A stretch of 10,308 nucleotides of DNA, taken from NCBI GenBank assembly GCA_050728815.1, contig JBOHKB010000022.1:1-10308 (forward strand), in the 5' to 3' direction. The notes beneath the pieces are model-generated. The model was not told where the DNA came from, did no database searches, and was given only the letters and a program-made list of their open reading frames with translations. Shown here one piece after another: positions 1 to 7,275 of the stretch. A program made the translations under genes and the position numbers. Source of the stretch: DASWJZ01 sp050728815 (lineage in GTDB: Bacteria > Pseudomonadota > Alphaproteobacteria > Rhizobiales > Afifellaceae). Position 1 is the stretch's first letter; every line of letters begins with the position of its first letter.

Positions 1-4
1 AACA

Positions 5-33
5 TTGCCTGCTCACCAGTGACAATCTCGAAT
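5..33 (+). promoter_or_regulatory. Weak candidate promoter upstream of the small secreted protein gene
   Basis: TTGCCT (5-10) and TCGAAT (28-33) are separated by 17 bases, and each matches 4 of 6 positions of the sigma-70 consensus. Transcription would begin near position 40, so the leader would contain the hairpin at 73-95. The surrounding 70 bases are about 43% GC by hand count, low for this window. Such matches are common by chance, so this is only a candidate. Confidence 0.15.
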
Positions 34-72
34 TGCTTGCTACTTTCCCAAGTTTCAATCAGATTACGCAAT

Positions 73-95
73 GCGCCCGGGATGGGCGCTTTTTT
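73..95 (+). terminator. Intrinsic terminator-like hairpin directly before a ribosome binding site
   Basis: GCGCCC (73-78) pairs perfectly with GGGCGC (84-89) around a five-base loop, and six T residues follow (90-95). This is a classic Rho-independent terminator on the + strand. Only two bases separate the T run from the GGAGG ribosome binding site (98-102) of the next gene. It may end an upstream transcript whose gene lies outside the window, or act as a leader attenuator for the secreted protein gene. Confidence 0.6.
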
Positions 96-106
96 GTGGA
101 GGCAGC

Positions 107-622
107 ATGTCGAAAATCAGAGCTTTGGCCGTCACCGCGCTGCTGGTTGGTTCACTTGCGAGCGTCGGGCAGGCTGCCGATAGGGCGACCCAAGGCGGCC
201 CATACGCCAGTCCTCAGGCTTTTCCGAATCTCACCGGCATCTATCGTGCGTCCGGGGTGAGAGACAACGGCGGCGCGATCAACACGGGGGTTGCTACATC
301 GATTCATTGCACGAATTTCACGGCGGTTACTCAGCAGGTCCGCCACGTCATAAGGAATTTCAACGGCGTTATTACATCCAACAACACGTTTAACATTCCT
401 GCTCTTCGAACGCACACGGCTTCTACTCATGGCACGGTGGCATTTAACGAAGACGCTTTCCTTTCTACCGGCACCCTCATCGAGCAGGGCGGCGTCTATA
501 TTGAGGCGACGACGGCGACTGTCGGCTGCACGGTAATTGTCATAGACGCGTCACTGGCCAACCCGGTCGGATACGATCTGCACCTTACTCGGTTCAATGC
601 CGCGTCGGGGAGCCAGGAATAG
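107..622 (+). CDS. Small secreted protein of unknown function
   Basis: This encodes 171 residues with an apparent Sec signal peptide: Lys3 and Arg5, a hydrophobic stretch at about 6-20, and a likely cleavage site after VGQA (about residue 23). The start at 107 is chosen because GGAGG lies four bases upstream and the signal peptide begins there; an in-frame ATG at 71 falls inside the terminator hairpin. The mature part is rich in Thr, Asn, Ala and Val, with alternating hydrophobic residues suggesting beta structure. Its two cysteines, Cys68 (IHCTNF) and Cys141 (VGCTV), could form a disulfide in the periplasm. I recognise no catalytic motif or named domain. Codon use differs from the neighbours: two 60-base stretches (301-420) are each about 48% GC, against about 72% in a sampled cyclase stretch. 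Recent acquisition or low expression are both possible. The coding call is strong; the function is unknown. Confidence 0.85.
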   Translation: MSKIRALAVTALLVGSLASVGQAADRATQGGPYASPQAFPNLTGIYRASGVRDNGGAINTGVATSIHCTNFTAVTQQVRHVIRNFNGVITSNNTFNIPALRTHTASTHGTVAFNEDAFLSTGTLIEQGGVYIEATTATVGCTVIVIDASLANPVGYDLHLTRFNAASGSQE

Positions 623-638
623 CTGACGAAATGAGAAG

Positions 639-661
639 CCCCGCCGCGCGAGGCGACGGGG
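639..661 (+). terminator. GC-rich hairpin after the secreted protein gene, no T run
   Basis: CCCCG (639-643) and CGC (645-647) pair with GCG (653-655) and CGGGG (657-661), with one C-A mismatch and a five-base loop. It begins 17 bases after the stop codon at 620-622, where a terminator would be expected, but it lacks a T tract. It may be a weak terminator or a 3' end-stabilising stem. The rest of 623-883 shows no convincing gene, and I find no clear promoter for the cyclase. Confidence 0.35.
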
Positions 662-883
662 CGGGGTCCACACGTGCTGAAGATCCGGGCGGCGATAGCC
701 CGACGCCCGCTAGACTCCGACAACTACAACTCGACACCGATTGGGTCCTCCGACGCGTAGGTCCCCCAAACCGCATTAGACCTCGGCAGCCGGCCCAAAC
801 CAACTTTCGACGCTTCCGCGCCGCGTGAAAGCATTGCATTGTGACAGGATGGGCTCTCGGGGCAAATCCCAGCCGCAATCTGA

Positions 884-3094
884 ATGAAGTCGTCGGCAAC
901 CAAGCGGCGCGACCGGCGCCGGGCATTGCAGGTCGGCGCCGCGGGCTTGCTGACGCTGCTCGCGGTGCTGCTCGTCCACACAGCCAATCCCGGCCTTTTC
1001 GGCCGGCTCAGCGCGCTCGTCTTCGACTTCGAGCAGAACCTGAAGCCGCGCCCGGAAGCAGGCGCCCCGGTCGTCATCGTGGACATCGACGAGGCCTCGA
1101 TCCGCGAGCTCGGGCAGTGGCCTTGGCCACGCTCGGAGATCGCGCGGATCGTCGATCGCCTGCGCGAGCTGGGGGCGGCCGCGATCGCTTTCGACGTCGT
1201 GTTTTCCGAACCGGACCGGACGTCGCTTCGGCGCGCCGCCGAGATGCTGACGCAGGCGGGCGCCAAGCTGGAGCTGCCGGGCGACCTGCCGGACAACGAC
1301 GAGATTCTGGCCGCCTCCTTCGCCAGAAATGCCGTCACCGCCGGCTTCGTGCTCTCGAACGAGACGGACGCGGAGTTGCCGCAGCCGAAGACCGGCTTTG
1401 CGTTCGCCGGCGCGGACCCGAAGGACTTTCTCTTTTCGTTTCGCGGCGCGGTGGCGAACCTGCCCATCCTGAACGAGGCCGCAGCCGGCCTCGGCTTCTA
1501 CAGCTTCCCGCCGAGCCCAGACGGAATCGTCAGAACGGTACCGCTCGTCGCACGGGGCGGCGAGCAGCTCTACCCGGCGCTCTCGATCGAAGCGCTCCGC
1601 ACGGCGCAGGGCGCGGGCGCGATCATCATCCGCGCGACCGGCGCGAGCGGCGAGGCCGACACCGGCCGCCCGGCCATGACGGCGCTGAAGGTGGGCGCCT
1701 TCGAGGTGCCGACCGGGGCAGCCGGCGATTTCCGCGTCTACTATTCCGGCATGCCGAGCATGCCGCGCATTTCCGCGGCGCGGTTCCTCGACGCGGCAAG
1801 CTCGGCGCAATTCGCCGAGCAGCTTGCCGGGAGCCTGGTGTTGATCGGAACGAGCGCCGTCGGACTGCGCGACCTCGTCGCCACGCCGCGCTCCGCCGCC
1901 GTGCCCGGCGTCGAAGTCCACGCCGAGATCATCGACCAGATCCTCGGCGGCGCGTTCCTGACGCGTCCCGACTGGGCGCCAGGCGCGGAGATCGTCGCGG
2001 CGGTGGTCCTCACCATCCTGCTGATCATCGCGGTCTTGCTCACCGGCCCGCTGATCGGCGCGATCGCCGCCCTCGTGATCATCGCCGCCGCGATTGCAGC
2101 GTCGTGGTTCGCGTTCGCCAACGGACAGCTCGTTATCGACCCGATCCTGCCAAGCATCGCGGTCGGAAGCGTCTACATCGTCGCGACGGCATTGCTTCTG
2201 CTCCTCACCGATCGCGAGCGGCAATTCGTCCGCGATGCGTTCGCACTCTATCTTGCGCCGACGCTGGTGGAGCGCCTGGCGGAAGACCCGGCGGCGCTGA
2301 CGCTTGGCGGCGAGACGCGTGAGATCACGCTGCTCTTCAGCGACATTCGCGGCTTCACCTCGCTCTCGGAGCGCATGAACCCGCAGGACATCACCGGCCT
2401 CTTGAACCGCTTCCTGACGCCGATGACGGACGTGCTCCTGAAGAACGACGCGACGATAGACAAATACATGGGCGACGCGATCATGGCGTTCTGGAATGCG
2501 CCGCTTCCGACGGCCAACCACCCGCGGCGCGCCTGCCTCGCGGCGCTGGCGATGCTGAAAACCCTCGACGAGCTGAATGCCCGCGAAGGGACGCCGATCA
2601 AGATCGGCGTGGGCCTCAACACAGGCGTCTGCTGCGTGGGGAACCTCGGGTCGCAGCAGCGCTTCAGCTATTCGGCGATCGGCGACCCGGTAAACGTCGC
2701 CTCCCGCGTGGAGGGTCTGACCAAGCAGTTCGGCCTGCAAATCCTGATAACCGAAAAGACCAAGGAACACGCCTCGGACATGGCGCTGCTCGAGGTCGAT
2801 CTCGTGCGCGTCGTCGGGCGCGGCGAGCCGATCAGCATCCTCACGCTGCTCGGCGACGAGGATCATGCCCGCTCGCCGGAGTTCTCCGCTCTTTTCAACG
2901 CGCACAGCCACATGATCGCAAGCTACCGCTCGGCGAACTTCGCCGACGCGTCCGCCGCGCTGGAGCGGGCGCGCGGTCTCGCGCCCGCGCGGCTGCATGC
3001 GTTCTACGATGTCTACGCAGAGCGGCTCGCCGCGCTCAAGGAAAGCCCGCCTGAACCCGGCTGGGACGGGGTCTTCACGACGCTCGAGAAATAG
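884..3094 (+). CDS. CHASE2-domain class III adenylate cyclase (membrane-bound)
   Basis: This 736-residue protein is predicted to make cyclic AMP from ATP in response to an extracytoplasmic signal. A basic N-terminus (residues 7-13) precedes a first membrane helix (about 14-35). A periplasmic CHASE2 domain follows (about 40-360), with the typical DIDE (67-70) and GQWPWPR (77-83) motifs and a GVEVHAEII segment near 342. Three helices lie at about 368-387, 389-411 and 420-441. The cyclase domain (about 475-655) is canonical: metal-binding Asp487 (FSDIRGFT) and Asp531 (KYMGDA), adenine-selecting Lys527 and Asp601, and transition-state Asn604 and Arg608 (DPVNVASR). A helical tail (660-736) ends with the WDGV...LEK pattern common in this family. 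ATG 884 is the most upstream possible start because an in-frame TGA directly precedes it, but no ribosome binding site is evident. The 3' end overlaps the convergent CHAD gene by 20 bp. The ligand is unknown. Confidence 0.95.
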   Translation: MKSSATKRRDRRRALQVGAAGLLTLLAVLLVHTANPGLFGRLSALVFDFEQNLKPRPEAGAPVVIVDIDEASIRELGQWPWPRSEIARIVDRLRELGAAAIAFDVVFSEPDRTSLRRAAEMLTQAGAKLELPGDLPDNDEILAASFARNAVTAGFVLSNETDAELPQPKTGFAFAGADPKDFLFSFRGAVANLPILNEAAAGLGFYSFPPSPDGIVRTVPLVARGGEQLYPALSIEALRTAQGAGAIIIRATGASGEADTGRPAMTALKVGAFEVPTGAAGDFRVYYSGMPSMPRISAARFLDAASSAQFAEQLAGSLVLIGTSAVGLRDLVATPRSAAVPGVEVHAEIIDQILGGAFLTRPDWAPGAEIVAAVVLTILLIIAVLLTGPLIGAIAALVIIAAAIAASWFAFANGQLVIDPILPSIAVGSVYIVATALLLLLTDRERQFVRDAFALYLAPTLVERLAEDPAALTLGGETREITLLFSDIRGFTSLSERMNPQDITGLLNRFLTPMTDVLLKNDATIDKYMGDAIMAFWNAPLPTANHPRRACLAALAMLKTLDELNAREGTPIKIGVGLNTGVCCVGNLGSQQRFSYSAIGDPVNVASRVEGLTKQFGLQILITEKTKEHASDMALLEVDLVRVVGRGEPISILTLLGDEDHARSPEFSALFNAHSHMIASYRSANFADASAALERARGLAPARLHAFYDVYAERLAALKESPPEPGWDGVFTTLEK

Positions 3095-4016
3095 CGGCGG
3101 CTTCGCGCCTCTCCTTGGCGGCGGCGCGCGACGCCGCCTTCTCCCAGGCCGCGGTCACCTCGCGCGCGAAGGACCTCGCGCTCTGCGAGGAGAAAGCCTT
3201 GCCTAGCTTGAGGGCTTCGGTGCGCAGGGCCTTCCGCCGGTCGCCGATCTCGCCGAGCAGCGCTTTGCATGCGGACGCTGCCTGTGCCGGTACGGGCCCG
3301 GCGGTGAGACGCTCCGCGAGCATCCAGAGATCATGCTCTTCGCCGAGCAGCTCCGCGGTCTTCTTTTCGTCGCTGTGCCTTGAACGGAGCGCCGAAGGAA
3401 CAAGCCGCCGGAACAGGCGGAGCTGCGCCGACTGATCCTTCACGCGCTTCCTCCAATTGTGCAGCACCTTTTCCGCATCGGTCTTCCGGGCCTTAATCCA
3501 GGTCTTCCTGAGCCGCGCCTGGCTGCGCTTCAGCCCCTTGGCGAGCGCCTTCTCGTCGTCCGGCCAGTCGAGCGTGGCCAAGCGTCTTTCGGCGTCATCG
3601 AGCAAGGCGAGCACCGCCTCGACGCGATCCTCGCCATCGGAACCCGCGGAGCCGCGCCTGCGGGCCGCAAGGTATGAGCGGAGACGCCGAACGCCGTCAC
3701 TCGGAAGACCGGCTTTGCAGCCGTCGACGATCTTCTCGAAGCTTTCCATCAGCACGGTGTGATCGCGCGAGCCGGCAAGCTGCAGTCCGGCCTCCCGCCA
3801 GAGGCGGTTCTCTTCGCGAAAGGCATCGCCGAGCGACGGCTTGGCAAGGCGCAAAAGTGCGCGCAGCCGCTTGAAGCCCTGCCGTGCCTCGTGAATGGCG
3901 GTCGCACGGTCCCTTTCCGGGTCGGATAGGCCCGCGCGCACCTTGCCGATCTCCTCCGACGCCACGCGACGGAAGGCATCGGCGAGCCTCTCAGCCGGTT
4001 CGAACCGCCAGGCCAT
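3075..4016 (-). CDS. CHAD domain protein (polyphosphate-associated)
   Basis: This 313-residue, highly charged, mostly helical protein has the conserved histidines of CHAD (conserved histidine alpha-helical domain) proteins: His42 in AIHEARQGFKRLR, His186 in LHNWRKRVKDQ, and His228 in LGEEHDLW. The many Lys and Arg residues on these helices fit the known binding of CHAD domains to inorganic polyphosphate. There is no signal peptide, so it should be cytoplasmic. The start at ATG 4016 is preferred: GGAAGAG lies about eight bases upstream, and the ATG follows the CYTH stop codon after a single base, implying translational coupling. A GTG at 4034 would add six residues but has no ribosome binding site. 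CHAD is often fused behind CYTH in one protein, whereas here they are separate adjacent genes. The 3' end overlaps the cyclase gene. Its role in polyphosphate handling is inferred from the family. Confidence 0.9.
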   Translation of the reverse strand: MAWRFEPAERLADAFRRVASEEIGKVRAGLSDPERDRATAIHEARQGFKRLRALLRLAKPSLGDAFREENRLWREAGLQLAGSRDHTVLMESFEKIVDGCKAGLPSDGVRRLRSYLAARRRGSAGSDGEDRVEAVLALLDDAERRLATLDWPDDEKALAKGLKRSQARLRKTWIKARKTDAEKVLHNWRKRVKDQSAQLRLFRRLVPSALRSRHSDEKKTAELLGEEHDLWMLAERLTAGPVPAQAASACKALLGEIGDRRKALRTEALKLGKAFSSQSARSFAREVTAAWEKAASRAAAKERREAAAISRAS

Positions 4017-4017
4017 G

Positions 4018-4512
4018 TCAGCCGCTCTTCCCACGTTCGGACTCGGACCAGGAAGTATAGGGTCGGTGCGCCAGGCGCGCGGCGTAGTATTGGGCGGCGC
4101 CGGTCACCTCGCGCCCAAGCCAAGCGGGAAGCTCAACTGCCTCATCCTCGGCGGCGAGCTCGATCTCGGCGATGACGAGGCCGGCATTGTCGCCGAAGTA
4201 GACGTCGACCTCCCAGGTCCGGCCGGCGTGCGGAGCATGAAACCTGGTCTTGGTAAGCACGCTCCCCTGGCGCAGGGCAATGAGCGTCTCGTCGTCCGCG
4301 ACCTTCAAGGGAAACTCGTATTCGTGCCGCGAAAGGCCGGATTCGGCGCTCTTTATCGTCAGTACGCCGCGGGCATCGTCTTCGATCCGCACGCGCACGA
4401 CGGCGCGGTCGGTCTCGGCAATATAGGCCTGCCGAAGCCGCTTTCCCCGATCCGCCCCCCGGCGCCATTCGTCGCTCGCGACGACAAACTTGCGTTCGAT
4501 TTCCCTTGGCAC
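4018..4512 (-). CDS. CYTH domain protein, probable inorganic triphosphatase
   Basis: This 164-residue protein is a single CYTH (triphosphate tunnel metalloenzyme) domain. The defining ExExK motif is at the N-terminus (Glu4, Glu6, Lys8 in EIERKF). Further charged residues expected to line the tunnel are Arg40 and Arg42 (VRVRI), Lys54 (TIKS), Glu64 and Glu66 (HEYEF), Lys88 and Arg90 (TKTR), Glu101 and Asp103 (EVDVY), and Glu116 and Glu118 (AEIEL). Such small bacterial CYTH proteins usually hydrolyse inorganic tripolyphosphate using divalent metal; class IV adenylate cyclase activity is less likely but possible. GTG 4512 is the only available start: an in-frame TGA lies six codons upstream and the catalytic motif begins at residue 4. 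No good ribosome binding site is visible. The CHAD gene begins one base after its stop, forming a two-gene polyphosphate-related unit. Confidence 0.92.
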   Translation of the reverse strand: MPREIERKFVVASDEWRRGADRGKRLRQAYIAETDRAVVRVRIEDDARGVLTIKSAESGLSRHEYEFPLKVADDETLIALRQGSVLTKTRFHAPHAGRTWEVDVYFGDNAGLVIAEIELAAEDEAVELPAWLGREVTGAAQYYAARLAHRPYTSWSESERGKSG

Positions 4513-4549
4513 GCGGGAACACTGTCGTCATCGCGCTGTCACATTCAAT

Positions 4550-4569
4550 GCCGCGCACGCGGCTTTTTT
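4550..4569 (+). terminator. Orphan + strand intrinsic terminator between two - strand genes
   Basis: GCCGC (4550-4554) pairs with GCGGC (4559-4563) around a GCAC loop, and six T residues follow (4564-4569). The orientation fits termination of + strand transcripts only; on the - strand the six bases come before the stem as A residues. Both flanking genes are on the - strand, so no adjacent gene needs it. It could end a transcript running through from the cyclase gene, or an antisense RNA across CYTH and CHAD. Confidence 0.55.
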
Positions 4570-4595
4570 GCCGGCGTGCGATGGCAGTATCCGGC

Positions 4596-5573
4596 CTAGC
4601 CGCCGCCTTGCGATTCCTGCGGCGCGGGGCCATCCGGATCGTCGTCGCCGCGCCCAAGCCGCCGTCTCGCCTCCTCCTGGGTGACGAGCCGGGGACCGGT
4701 GCTGACATTGGAGACCGGCACCGCCCCATGGCGATGGAGGACGGCGAGGAGCTGCACGGGCAGATAGCCTTGTAGGAAGGGTTGCTGGTCGATCGCAAAC
4801 GAAGCCGCGCCGTCGGCGACCTCGGCGAGGATCGCCTCGGTGACATCAAAGGTCCCGACATGAACGGCGCGGCCCTCAAGGGCCTTCACGGCAGCGATCG
4901 CGGGCGCTCCGGTAGTGGCCGCCGAGAGGGCAAGGATAACGTCGACGCGGCTGTCCTCCTTGAGGCGCTCGGCAACAGCCTTCCCCGCCTCGTCGGCATT
5001 GGCCGGGACCGGCATGACCTCGACCGATCCGGCGAACCCGTCGATGAAGCCCTTGCAGCGCAGATCGAGGGCGACGTTGCCAAGCTCGTGGTTGAGGCAG
5101 AGCGCATTCGTGCCGGCGAGCTTCCGCATCGCCTCACCGGCGACGCGGCCGGCCTCGTACTCACCCTGCCCGACATGCAGGAGCGCGCCTAGCGAACGGC
5201 CCACGTCGAAGCCGGAATTGATCGAGATCACCGGTATCCCCGCGTCCGCCGCGGAGCGGATCGGGGCGGCGAGCGCGTCGGCGTTCGGGATGGAGACGAC
5301 AAGGCCGTCCGGCCGCTCCTTGACCGCAGCCGTCACCAGCGACGCCATCTTCTCCAGATCAAAGGTCTCAGGCGACCGGTAAACCAGCTCGACGCCGGTT
5401 TCCTTCGCCGCCTGCTCGGCGCCGCCCCTTACGGTCGCCCAGAATGCGCTTGTCGGCGAGCCGTGCGTCACCATGACGAAGCGCAGCTTCTCGTCCTGCG
5501 CATCGGCGCTCGAGCCTGCGAAAAGCATCGCGGCGAGCACAAGCGCCGAAATGCGGGTGAATGTTGAGTACAT
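4596..5573 (-). CDS. Periplasmic sugar-type ABC transporter substrate-binding protein (orphan)
   Basis: This 325-residue protein belongs to the periplasmic binding protein family related to ribose and other simple-sugar binders (Peripla_BP_4 type). A signal peptide covers about residues 1-25, with cleavage after SADA and no lipobox cysteine. The first lobe starts with FVMVTHGSPTSAFW and contains GLVVSIPNADAL (90-101) and IPVISINSG (113-121). The second carries HVGQGEYEAGRVAGE (133-147), and VGTFDVT with FAIDQQPFLQGY near 239-270 completes the fold. These segments normally form the ligand cleft. It should deliver a small sugar or similar compound, but the ligand cannot be read from sequence. 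No permease or ATPase gene lies next to it. ATG 5573 has GGAG six bases upstream. The last 17 or so residues form a hydrophilic Asp/Pro/Gly/Gln tail atypical of the family. Confidence 0.9.
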   Translation of the reverse strand: MYSTFTRISALVLAAMLFAGSSADAQDEKLRFVMVTHGSPTSAFWATVRGGAEQAAKETGVELVYRSPETFDLEKMASLVTAAVKERPDGLVVSIPNADALAAPIRSAADAGIPVISINSGFDVGRSLGALLHVGQGEYEAGRVAGEAMRKLAGTNALCLNHELGNVALDLRCKGFIDGFAGSVEVMPVPANADEAGKAVAERLKEDSRVDVILALSAATTGAPAIAAVKALEGRAVHVGTFDVTEAILAEVADGAASFAIDQQPFLQGYLPVQLLAVLHRHGAVPVSNVSTGPRLVTQEEARRRLGRGDDDPDGPAPQESQGGG

Positions 5574-5686
5574 CCTGCGCTCCGGATGCGCCCCCCTTTC
5601 CTTTGCTGACTAGCACAAGGAGAGCGCGGCGTAAGGCGGCGCGTCGTCCTTTTTCCGCATGATTGCGACGTTGGACAGCCAGATGG

Positions 5687-6517
5687 TTACTCTTCCGCCT
5701 TCGCAGTAGTCGAACCGGCCCCTTGGGCGTGTAGCGCTTCAGCCCGCTTCCGTGCACGCCAGGCAAACGGAATATGAGCAAGGTAGAGAACCGCGGTAAC
5801 CGACAGGAACGAGAACGGATAGCTCGCAAGGAGCGCCACCAGCAGGACGCCGACGACCAGCACCGGGAGGACGCTGTCGCGGGGGATGCGCCGCCCCACG
5901 CGCTTAAGGGAGATCGTCGGCAGCCGGCTTACCATCAGAAGCGCGATCAGGACCGCGTAGATGGCCACCATCATCGCGGCGACACGGATGCCGAGCGAAC
6001 TGGTGCGCTCCAGGAAGAAGGGCAGGAAGGCCAGCCCCGCGCCGGCCGGCGCCGGTACGCCGACGAAGAAATCGCGGTGCCAGTCGGGCCGGGGCTCCTC
6101 GGCGGCAAGCGCCGCGTTGAAGCGGGCAAGCCTGAGGCCGGTGCAGATCGCAAAGACGAGCGCGCAGATCCATCCGAACGAGGAGAGATCGTCGAGCCGC
6201 CACACGAACAGGAAGATGGCCGGCGCGACGCCGAAATTCACGAAGTCCGCGAGGGAATCGAGCTGCTCGCCGAACTTCGACGTGGCGCGGAAGTAGCGGG
6301 CAAGGTAGCCGTCGATCCAATCAAGCACGATGGCGAGGATGATCGCGGCGACCGCCACATCGAAGCGATGCTCGAGCGTCATGCGGATCGACGTCAGCCC
6401 GGCGCAGAGGCCAAGGAGCGTGACGAGGTTCGGGAGCACCGCCGTGAACGGCACAGCGCGACGCCGCGGCCGGCCGCGCTTGGCTTCCGGATCGACTGGT
6501 GGAAAGAAGCCTGCCAT
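5687..6517 (-). CDS. pssA: CDP-diacylglycerol--serine O-phosphatidyltransferase
   Basis: This integral membrane enzyme joins CDP-diacylglycerol and L-serine to give phosphatidylserine, the step before phosphatidylethanolamine. The CDP-alcohol phosphatidyltransferase signature is complete: Asp69-Gly70, Ala73-Arg74, Gly83, Asp87 and Asp91, within DGYLAR and GEQLDSLAD. Hydrophobic segments at about 28-44, 54-68, 96-107, 113-127, 155-168, 178-196, 215-232 and 235-250 fit a multi-pass membrane protein. At 276 residues it matches the membrane-type (type II) enzymes. ATG 6517 lies nine bases after the psd stop codon, and the ribosome binding site (AAGG in TGAAGGCGG) overlaps that stop, indicating co-translation with psd. 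The basic N-terminus (RGRPRRR, 14-20) is typical. No terminator is visible in the 113 bases before the next - strand gene. Confidence 0.96.
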   Translation of the reverse strand: MAGFFPPVDPEAKRGRPRRRAVPFTAVLPNLVTLLGLCAGLTSIRMTLEHRFDVAVAAIILAIVLDWIDGYLARYFRATSKFGEQLDSLADFVNFGVAPAIFLFVWRLDDLSSFGWICALVFAICTGLRLARFNAALAAEEPRPDWHRDFFVGVPAPAGAGLAFLPFFLERTSSLGIRVAAMMVAIYAVLIALLMVSRLPTISLKRVGRRIPRDSVLPVLVVGVLLVALLASYPFSFLSVTAVLYLAHIPFAWRARKRAEALHAQGAGSTTAKAEE

Positions 6518-6526
6518 CCGCCGCCT

Positions 6527-7234
6527 TCAGTCGCGCCGAAGCGAGAGCGGCGGCCGAAACTCGGCGCCGGGCAGAAGCGCGATTACCGTCTCGCCGGCGA
6601 TCGCACGCTGGCCGGCCCCGACCACCACAAGCGAGCCTTCCGGCAGATAGACATCCAGGCGCGAGCCGAAGCGGATCATCCCAATGCGCTCGCCAATCGC
6701 CAGCTCGGCCCCCTCCGAAGTCCAGCACAGGATGCGCCGCGCCACCAGCCCGGCGATCTGGACGACGCCGACACGCGCGCCGCCCGCTGCTTCGATGAGC
6801 AGCGAATTGCGTTCGTTCGCCTCGCTCGCCTTGTCGAGGTCGGCGCTCAAGAATTTCCCCGCCTTGTAGGCAATGCGGGCGACGCGGCCGGCGACGGGCG
6901 CGCGGTTGATGTGGCAATCGAACACGTTCATGAAAACGGAAATCCGCGTCATCGGCTCCGTGCCGAGGCCAAATTCCGGCGGAGGCACGGCGGCGACGAT
7001 CGGCTCGATGCGTCCGTCGGCCGGGCTCACGACCAGCCCGTGGGATGTCGGCACGACGCGGACCGGATCACGAAAGAAGATCGCCATCCACCCGGCCACA
7101 ATAGCGAGCAGCCAGAAGAGCGGCGGGAAGACGAACGCGAACAGAATCGCGAGCGCCAGCGTGACCGCGATGAAGGGCCAGCCCTCGCGATGTATGTCGG
7201 GGATCGCCTCGCGGACGGAGCGCGCAATATCCAT
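6527..7234 (-). CDS. psd: Phosphatidylserine decarboxylase proenzyme
   Basis: This pyruvoyl enzyme decarboxylates phosphatidylserine to phosphatidylethanolamine on the inner membrane. The 235-residue length identifies the short class of bacterial Psd. An N-terminal hydrophobic region (about 20-54) anchors it. SPADG (70-74) and NVFDCHINR (103-111) supply the conserved Asp73 and His108. The self-cleavage site is Gly190-Ser191 in IRFGSRLD, where Ser191 becomes the pyruvoyl group after cleavage into beta and alpha chains. By analogy with E. coli Psd, Asp73, His108 and Ser191 would form the processing triad. ATG 7234 has AAGAG six bases upstream. The product serves the step after PssA, encoded immediately downstream. 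The gene starts 41 bases after the ABC transporter stop codon with no visible terminator between, so read-through from the arsR promoter is possible. Confidence 0.97.
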   Translation of the reverse strand: MDIARSVREAIPDIHREGWPFIAVTLALAILFAFVFPPLFWLLAIVAGWMAIFFRDPVRVVPTSHGLVVSPADGRIEPIVAAVPPPEFGLGTEPMTRISVFMNVFDCHINRAPVAGRVARIAYKAGKFLSADLDKASEANERNSLLIEAAGGARVGVVQIAGLVARRILCWTSEGAELAIGERIGMIRFGSRLDVYLPEGSLVVVGAGQRAIAGETVIALLPGAEFRPPLSLRRD

Positions 7235-7275
7235 CGCGCGCTCTTAGACCAATGCGGCCCGGCACACCAACCGCC

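Noticed and set aside
631..828. Small + strand open frame between the secreted protein and cyclase genes
   Set aside because: It starts next to a hairpin, has no ribosome binding site, and encodes Arg/Pro-rich sequence without any motif.
776..2998. A 740-codon open frame on the - strand opposite the cyclase gene
   Set aside because: Its product is Arg/Asp/Glu/Gln-rich low-complexity sequence typical of the antisense frame of a high-GC gene, while the + strand frame has full CHASE2 and cyclase motifs.
3075..4034. CHAD start at GTG 4034
   Set aside because: It has no ribosome binding site, whereas ATG 4016 has GGAAGAG at good spacing and follows the CYTH stop by one base.
4142..4879. A 245-codon - strand frame crossing the CYTH and binding protein genes
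   Set aside because: It overlaps two genes with clear family motifs in other frames and encodes Arg/Ser/Pro-rich low-complexity sequence.
5610..5660. A 16-codon mini-ORF in the leader before the binding protein (- strand)
   Set aside because: There is no ribosome binding site and no leader-peptide signature such as repeated regulatory codons; it is probably chance.
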